64,000 nt of DNA from NCBI RefSeq assembly GCF_020085105.1, contig NC_058047.1:19402001-19466000 (forward strand), read 5' to 3'. The translations under genes were made by a program, and so were the position numbers. The stretch comes from Siniperca chuatsi (lineage: Eukaryota; Chordata; Actinopteri; Centrarchiformes; Sinipercidae). Positions within the stretch are counted from its first letter, which is position 1. Every line of letters begins with the position of its first letter. The notes under the pieces were generated by a model. The model was not told the origin of the DNA and did no database searches. It worked only from the letters and a program-made list of their open reading frames with translations. Positions 59,601-64,000 of this stretch are shown piece after piece.

Positions 59601-60890
59601 GTCCTATGATGATCCACAGCATGTGAGGAGATGCTATCCATTTCAATTGCTACATAATTGCCACCTACATAAACCTATATAGAAAACCCAGCCCACAGGT
59701 ATGTAACAAGTAAATATATGGCCACTGTGCAGTAGCATTACGATAGAGAAGTGTTTTTTTGTGCCAGTTACAGGAACATTCAACATTTTCTTTTCTTTTC
59801 TTTTTAGGCCTATCATGCTGACTGCAGATATTGTTAATAAAGCACCTCAGTCATATCAAATGATGTGGGCAGCCTATAATAAATCAATATTTACTTAACT
59901 TTTAACCCTGATTTTTCACTCAAACTGGACTCAAACAAGGCAACCACCACCTTGCATGTGGTATTTCCTGGTGCAGATAGACTCACTTGAATTTTCTCTC
60001 AATAAATTCAGGTTATTCCATGACAGTCAAATGTTATCTGTGCATTACAGGGTTTGAAATTTAGCTAATGATGATGACATACATTTGTGATAATGTTACA
60101 GGATTGTGTGGATCCTGTGCTTGACAAAGCAAACTGTGTATACATTATACACCTTGTGTTCATTGTGGAAGCCTGAGCCTTCTTACCCAGGAACAGCCTG
60201 TTCTTTTCATTATGTTGTTTATCTAAGTAGCTGGGCCTCCTCAAGCCCAGAATAGCAGGTCAATTGCATTAGCTGAGGCCTAGGGTTATAAAGTTTCACG
60301 GCTCTCTCTCTCTTTCTCTCTGTCGCTCCTTCTCCAGGATGAACTAAATGTTAGCAGGTTAACAAAGGCATACTGCCGTGCTGAACCCTTCAAGGCCTAC
60401 AGTTGTAACCCACAAAACAACTGCAACTGACTGTTACTGTGTAGACTGTGTGAAAGATTTCATTAGGCTCGGGCTGCAGGGTGTGCCAAACAATCCCTAA
60501 ACCACTTTTGTTGGGTCACACAGGGTATTAGGTAACCTGTAAATCGCAGCGACCGCTTTAACAGGCCATCACAGCTCTTCAGAAAATTGCAGTTTTCTAA
60601 AGGCTCTTTTATAAACTACTCACAACCAACCAATCACATGAGTCTGTTTGGGGACAGATGTGCGTCACACAGGCAAAGCTAAAGGTTCAAGGCTGACATT
60701 GCCTTGAATATTCCTTCAACATTTTCCTTTCACAAAGACTTTCTATGCAGTGCAGATGACATATTTGAGTGTTTCGGTTGGGTAGAATTCCTATTGACCA
60801 ACGCAACGCAACTGAAGGATATAAATAAATAAAGGGCAATGGAAAAAAAAATCCCTTTCTCCATTGCTCCCTTCATTGCTCCCCCTCCAG
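59601..60890. other. presumed 5' intron or upstream region of the rorc-like gene
   Basis: No start exon with the required phase (one base left over before CTCAAATAGAG) was found on the minus strand. A TCTCTCTC-rich tract lies near 60300. Confidence 0.35.
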
Positions 60891-60915
60891 AGCCTCAACC
60901 CCGCCCTTCAGCCTG

Positions 60916-61021
60916 TTATATAACTGCCGTCTGGCCGCATTCCATGAACACACTCATTCAAAGGTGGTTGTCTTGGCAACGGTGTGACGATCCTCACTCA
61001 CCCCCCCTGTGCTCCTATTGG
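60916..61021 (-). promoter_or_regulatory. promoter-like block upstream of the rorc-like gene
   Basis: Read on the minus strand there is CCAAT at 61021-61017, then an X-box GTTGCCAAGACAAC at 60980-60967, then the palindromic TATA element TTATATAA at 60923-60916. This order and spacing suit a core promoter starting near 60890 and reading towards the rorc-like exons. The surrounding 60.88-61.26 kb is the most GC- and CpG-rich stretch in this end of the window. Linkage to rorc is by orientation and position only. Confidence 0.4.
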
Positions 61022-61259
61022 CTGCTGAGCGAGCAGCTTTGTCTACGACTCGCCGCCTCACCTGTCAGTCAGCTGAGCAGCACCCTCAGGCCCAGAGAGC
61101 AGGAGCTGCTCCACTGACACAGTTTCTCATTCCGCAAAGGGGGAGGCGCTTGTGGCGGCAGCCTCACAAGGAGCACAACCTGGTTTATTGCATGTTCTAA
61201 GGTGGAACCAAATCTGACTTACGCAAAGGGAGGGTGGAGGGTGGAGCCCTCCTTTTTGT

Positions 61260-64000
61260 TTGGAAGGAAAACAATGTAAGGTTTGAGTACTGAAAGATGG
61301 ATGACCAGTTGAAATTGCCCCACTGAAGATTTTACAACTTGCACATCTGGAAATACTTCCAAAAACATCTAGTACAGTAAGCTGCAGCTGGGGGAACAGA
61401 CGTAGCTAATAGCAGCTCTCAACTTGTTGCAGCATGTTAAGTATTTGAGTGAAATTTCAGCTGTGTTTGAGCTACACCATTAATCTATTTTTACTCTGGT
61501 GCAGTTGGCTGCCCAGAGATTCCTTCTGCTGTCCTGGTCTATTGGCAAATAAATGTTGCACAAATCACAACACAGCATACAAATGTACAGTGTTGAGTGT
61601 AAATAACAGCAGTTATTAGAGTGGTGCCTGATAGCTAAAACAGTCTACTCTGCGAACATTGATTTTTTTTTGGTATGGTGCGTTGCAGCATGGGCCTGAA
61701 CAACAGTTTCTTTATTCTCATCATTATTTAGAGCATTTCCATGAATCTTTGTTCTAAGACAAAATGTCCTTACACAAACAAGAAAAACACTAATTCTGTG
61801 TGTTTAAATGCTACTAGCGTCTGTTAAAAGCTACATGTTTAAATACAATACTCTCTATATTGTTGACAGAATGTAATCATAGTTGGAAATGTTGACTTAT
61901 ATAACTTAACTTGGCTAGGTGAATACTAGCTTTGAAGCTTAAATGGAGCTTACTATATATAATTATAATTATATATAATAATATACAATTATCCAGTATA
62001 TATGTAAATAACAAAACAGTAATTCAATGCACCTCATTGAAGCTTTGATGTGCAGTACCTATGCCAAAGTGTTGAAAAACCCATCATATCATAATTTGTA
62101 TTACATTTTTTTCAGAACCTCATTGCAGAGAAGCATCTTTTTACATAGGAAGCAACACGAAGATACTTTAAAGTCCAACATGTGGTGATTTAAAAGTAAT
62201 TTCTATGTCAGTCAGTGCGTCAATGAGTCAGTCTCCATTGGTCAGCACTTTTCTTCAGCAGTGCTGTAAACCCTCTGCTAGGGAGACATTGCTCTCTCCT
62301 CCCAGCTAATCAAACAGAGTCCAAGGTCCTATTTAACTTGCACTTTACGTTTACCTACATTCTAAGGGGCTTCTGGGGCCTCTATGGGAGGAATGGAATA
62401 TATGGTGTATTGTGCAACATACTATAAAGTTACCAACAGAAAGGCTTTTCACAAGTTGGCAGTCAAAAATATCCAGTATTGTCATTCTCTTTTTTTACAG
62501 TACATATTCAATTCAGGGCCTCAACTACCACGTGTTTTCTATACAACTACTGTATGTGAACAGTAATGACTGCTTTTCTCTTCCTCTCCTCCCACTGACC
62601 TACCTAGAGAACGCAGATAGTACAATATGGCCTGACACTAACCCCAAACTCTCTAAAAATGCACTGCAGGTTTAGGTAATTACTCAGCAGATGCAATAGC
62701 AGTAGAATGAGGGTTCCAGGTCCATCTCAGAGCCCTGCATAATGCGTTGCTTTTAACTGTAGTAGAGTGCCACTGAATAGGAACAGTGTTTTACAGAATT
62801 GTGTATTATAAGAAATGTTTCAGCCAAAAACAGGAAGAAGAGGTCTGCAGTAAAAAACTGGGACATTTACACTAGCTATAACTGGAAGACAGCATATCAT
62901 ATATGTCATATATATTACGTACAAAGTGACAAATAAGAGAAACACATCGCTACAGAAAATATAAATTTGTAAGATGTAAATTGGGTGACTTGACAGAAAA
63001 CTATACCTTGCAAACAATTTTCTCATCTCATGAATAAGGTTTACTATTCTATATACCTCCACCTTTCTGCACTTTTCTTATAATAAACATTCACACGCTG
63101 AACGACAATGCTACGCCTGCCAAGAAACCAGGCTGCACACTCTGCACCTCTGTAATCCCTCACCATTGATCAGAAGAGATAAAGTGCATACACTTGATCG
63201 TGCTATTTATGCAGCTCCAAGCCCAAACCCAAGTGGGCCTCTGCAACACAAGCAAAACCAGACTGAGGAATTCAATTCACAGCATGTAATTTTGCATGCA
63301 GCTCCAAACCGCAGGAACAAATTTAGGACTACACTTCAGCAATCACAGTCGCCTTGAATTAAAATCTCTTTACGTCCGTTCAGATGTCACTTATCCTTAT
63401 GCGTACTTGAAAAATAGATATGGCCTATCAAAATGACTTTGCCTTAAGATACTACAAAGCCAAAAGAAAAATATTATTTGTATGTAATCATTGTTACAGC
63501 ATTGTGCTGCAAAATAAATTGTGTCCCTAATAGTCAAAATAGGCAAAAAGGCACAGATCCATTTTGACATTTTGCTTGCATACTAACATGCAGGCTGGGT
63601 AGAGAGTTAAAGCTTGAGATAAGGGGAAGGGGATCTTAGTGTGCAGTGGTCAGAGAGAAAGGGCACCTTGACACATACTGTAGCTCCCTGTGAACTTCCC
63701 CAAGGCTGCACACTCAACAGATAGTGGCTTTGCGCCTGAGCTCAGCACAGCAGTGGCCTTGGAGACCAGAGAGCGGCCTTTCCTCTTTACTGCTACCGTA
63801 CCTTTGATCCTGGACTAACTGACCTCCAACAGTCTTATAAGGCTTCAGCTCTGCACACCATTAGTGCGCTGAGGCATAAACTCTAAGAGTGCTTTATTGA
63901 AGTTTGTTTATTTGATCTTACCTGCCTAACCTGTTGTGCAACAGGTACAAGAATAACTCCTAGATTAAAAAGTATGACTCAGGTTGACAAGCCTAGCTTG
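61260..64000. other. no gene recognised to the window edge
   Basis: AT-rich sequence without a convincing exon, repeat family or RNA gene. It may be upstream region or first intron of the rorc-like gene. Confidence 0.4.

Noticed and set aside
61040-61140. Minus-strand donor CTGACAG/GTGAGG at 61062 as rorc start exon
   Set aside because: In the phase needed to join CTCAAATAGAG a stop codon lies immediately before the donor, so it could only be non-coding.
60839-61200. Two plus-strand ORFs in the CpG-rich block near 61 kb
   Set aside because: Promoter-like GC-rich sequence with no family resemblance; open frames are expected here.

Overview
The window reads as nuclear DNA of a ray-finned fish, most likely a spiny-rayed (percomorph) teleost. 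The genes are vertebrate, split into short exons by compact GT-AG introns, and the intergenic DNA is rich in CA/GT microsatellites, hAT debris and a palindromic AATCGATTA-type repeat that I know from teleost genomes. There is no operon structure, CRISPR array or prokaryotic signal.

Layout. 1-3.5 kb: the 3' part of a broken Ty1/copia retrotransposon, followed by a retrovirus-type LTR. 3.5-6.6 kb: repeats and a weak pair of Cys-rich exon-like segments. 7.0-11.9 kb (minus): mutyh, the adenine DNA glycosylase, complete in 15 exons. 12.5-16.3 kb (minus): armh1, complete in 11 exons, with a near-palindromic RFX X-box in its promoter. 17.8-23.1 kb (plus): a tandem duplication of a galectin-3-binding-protein-like gene (SRCR-BTB-BACK). 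The first copy has collapsed and been hit by a hAT element. The second copy is intact but lacks its own signal-peptide exon. A 66-codon two-helix membrane ORF lies downstream of both. 23.6-26.1 kb: repeats. 26.1-31.6 kb (plus): mpnd, a JAMM/MPN+ peptidase-like gene, complete in 13 exons. 36.5-49.0 kb (minus): sh3gl1 (endophilin A2), complete in 9 exons and tail-to-tail with mpnd. 53.9-59.1 kb (minus): an ROR-type nuclear receptor, most likely rorc, complete from the DNA-binding domain to the stop. Its first coding exon was not found, but a promoter-like block at about 60.9-61.02 kb carries CCAAT, X-box and TATA elements in the right order. 61-64 kb: no gene seen.

Exon boundaries were read by eye from splice signals and frame. 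The coding sums of mutyh (523 aa), armh1 (410 aa), mpnd (454 aa), sh3gl1 (351 aa) and the lgals3bp-like gene (562 aa if it uses the 17.8-kb exon) all close in frame. The genes share no pathway. The order resembles human blocks: MUTYH and ARMH1 both map to 1p34, and MPND is next to SH3GL1 at 19p13.3. The observations most worth following are the signal-exon sharing across a dead gene copy, the conserved small membrane ORF, and the repeat tracts that abut splice sites in three genes.
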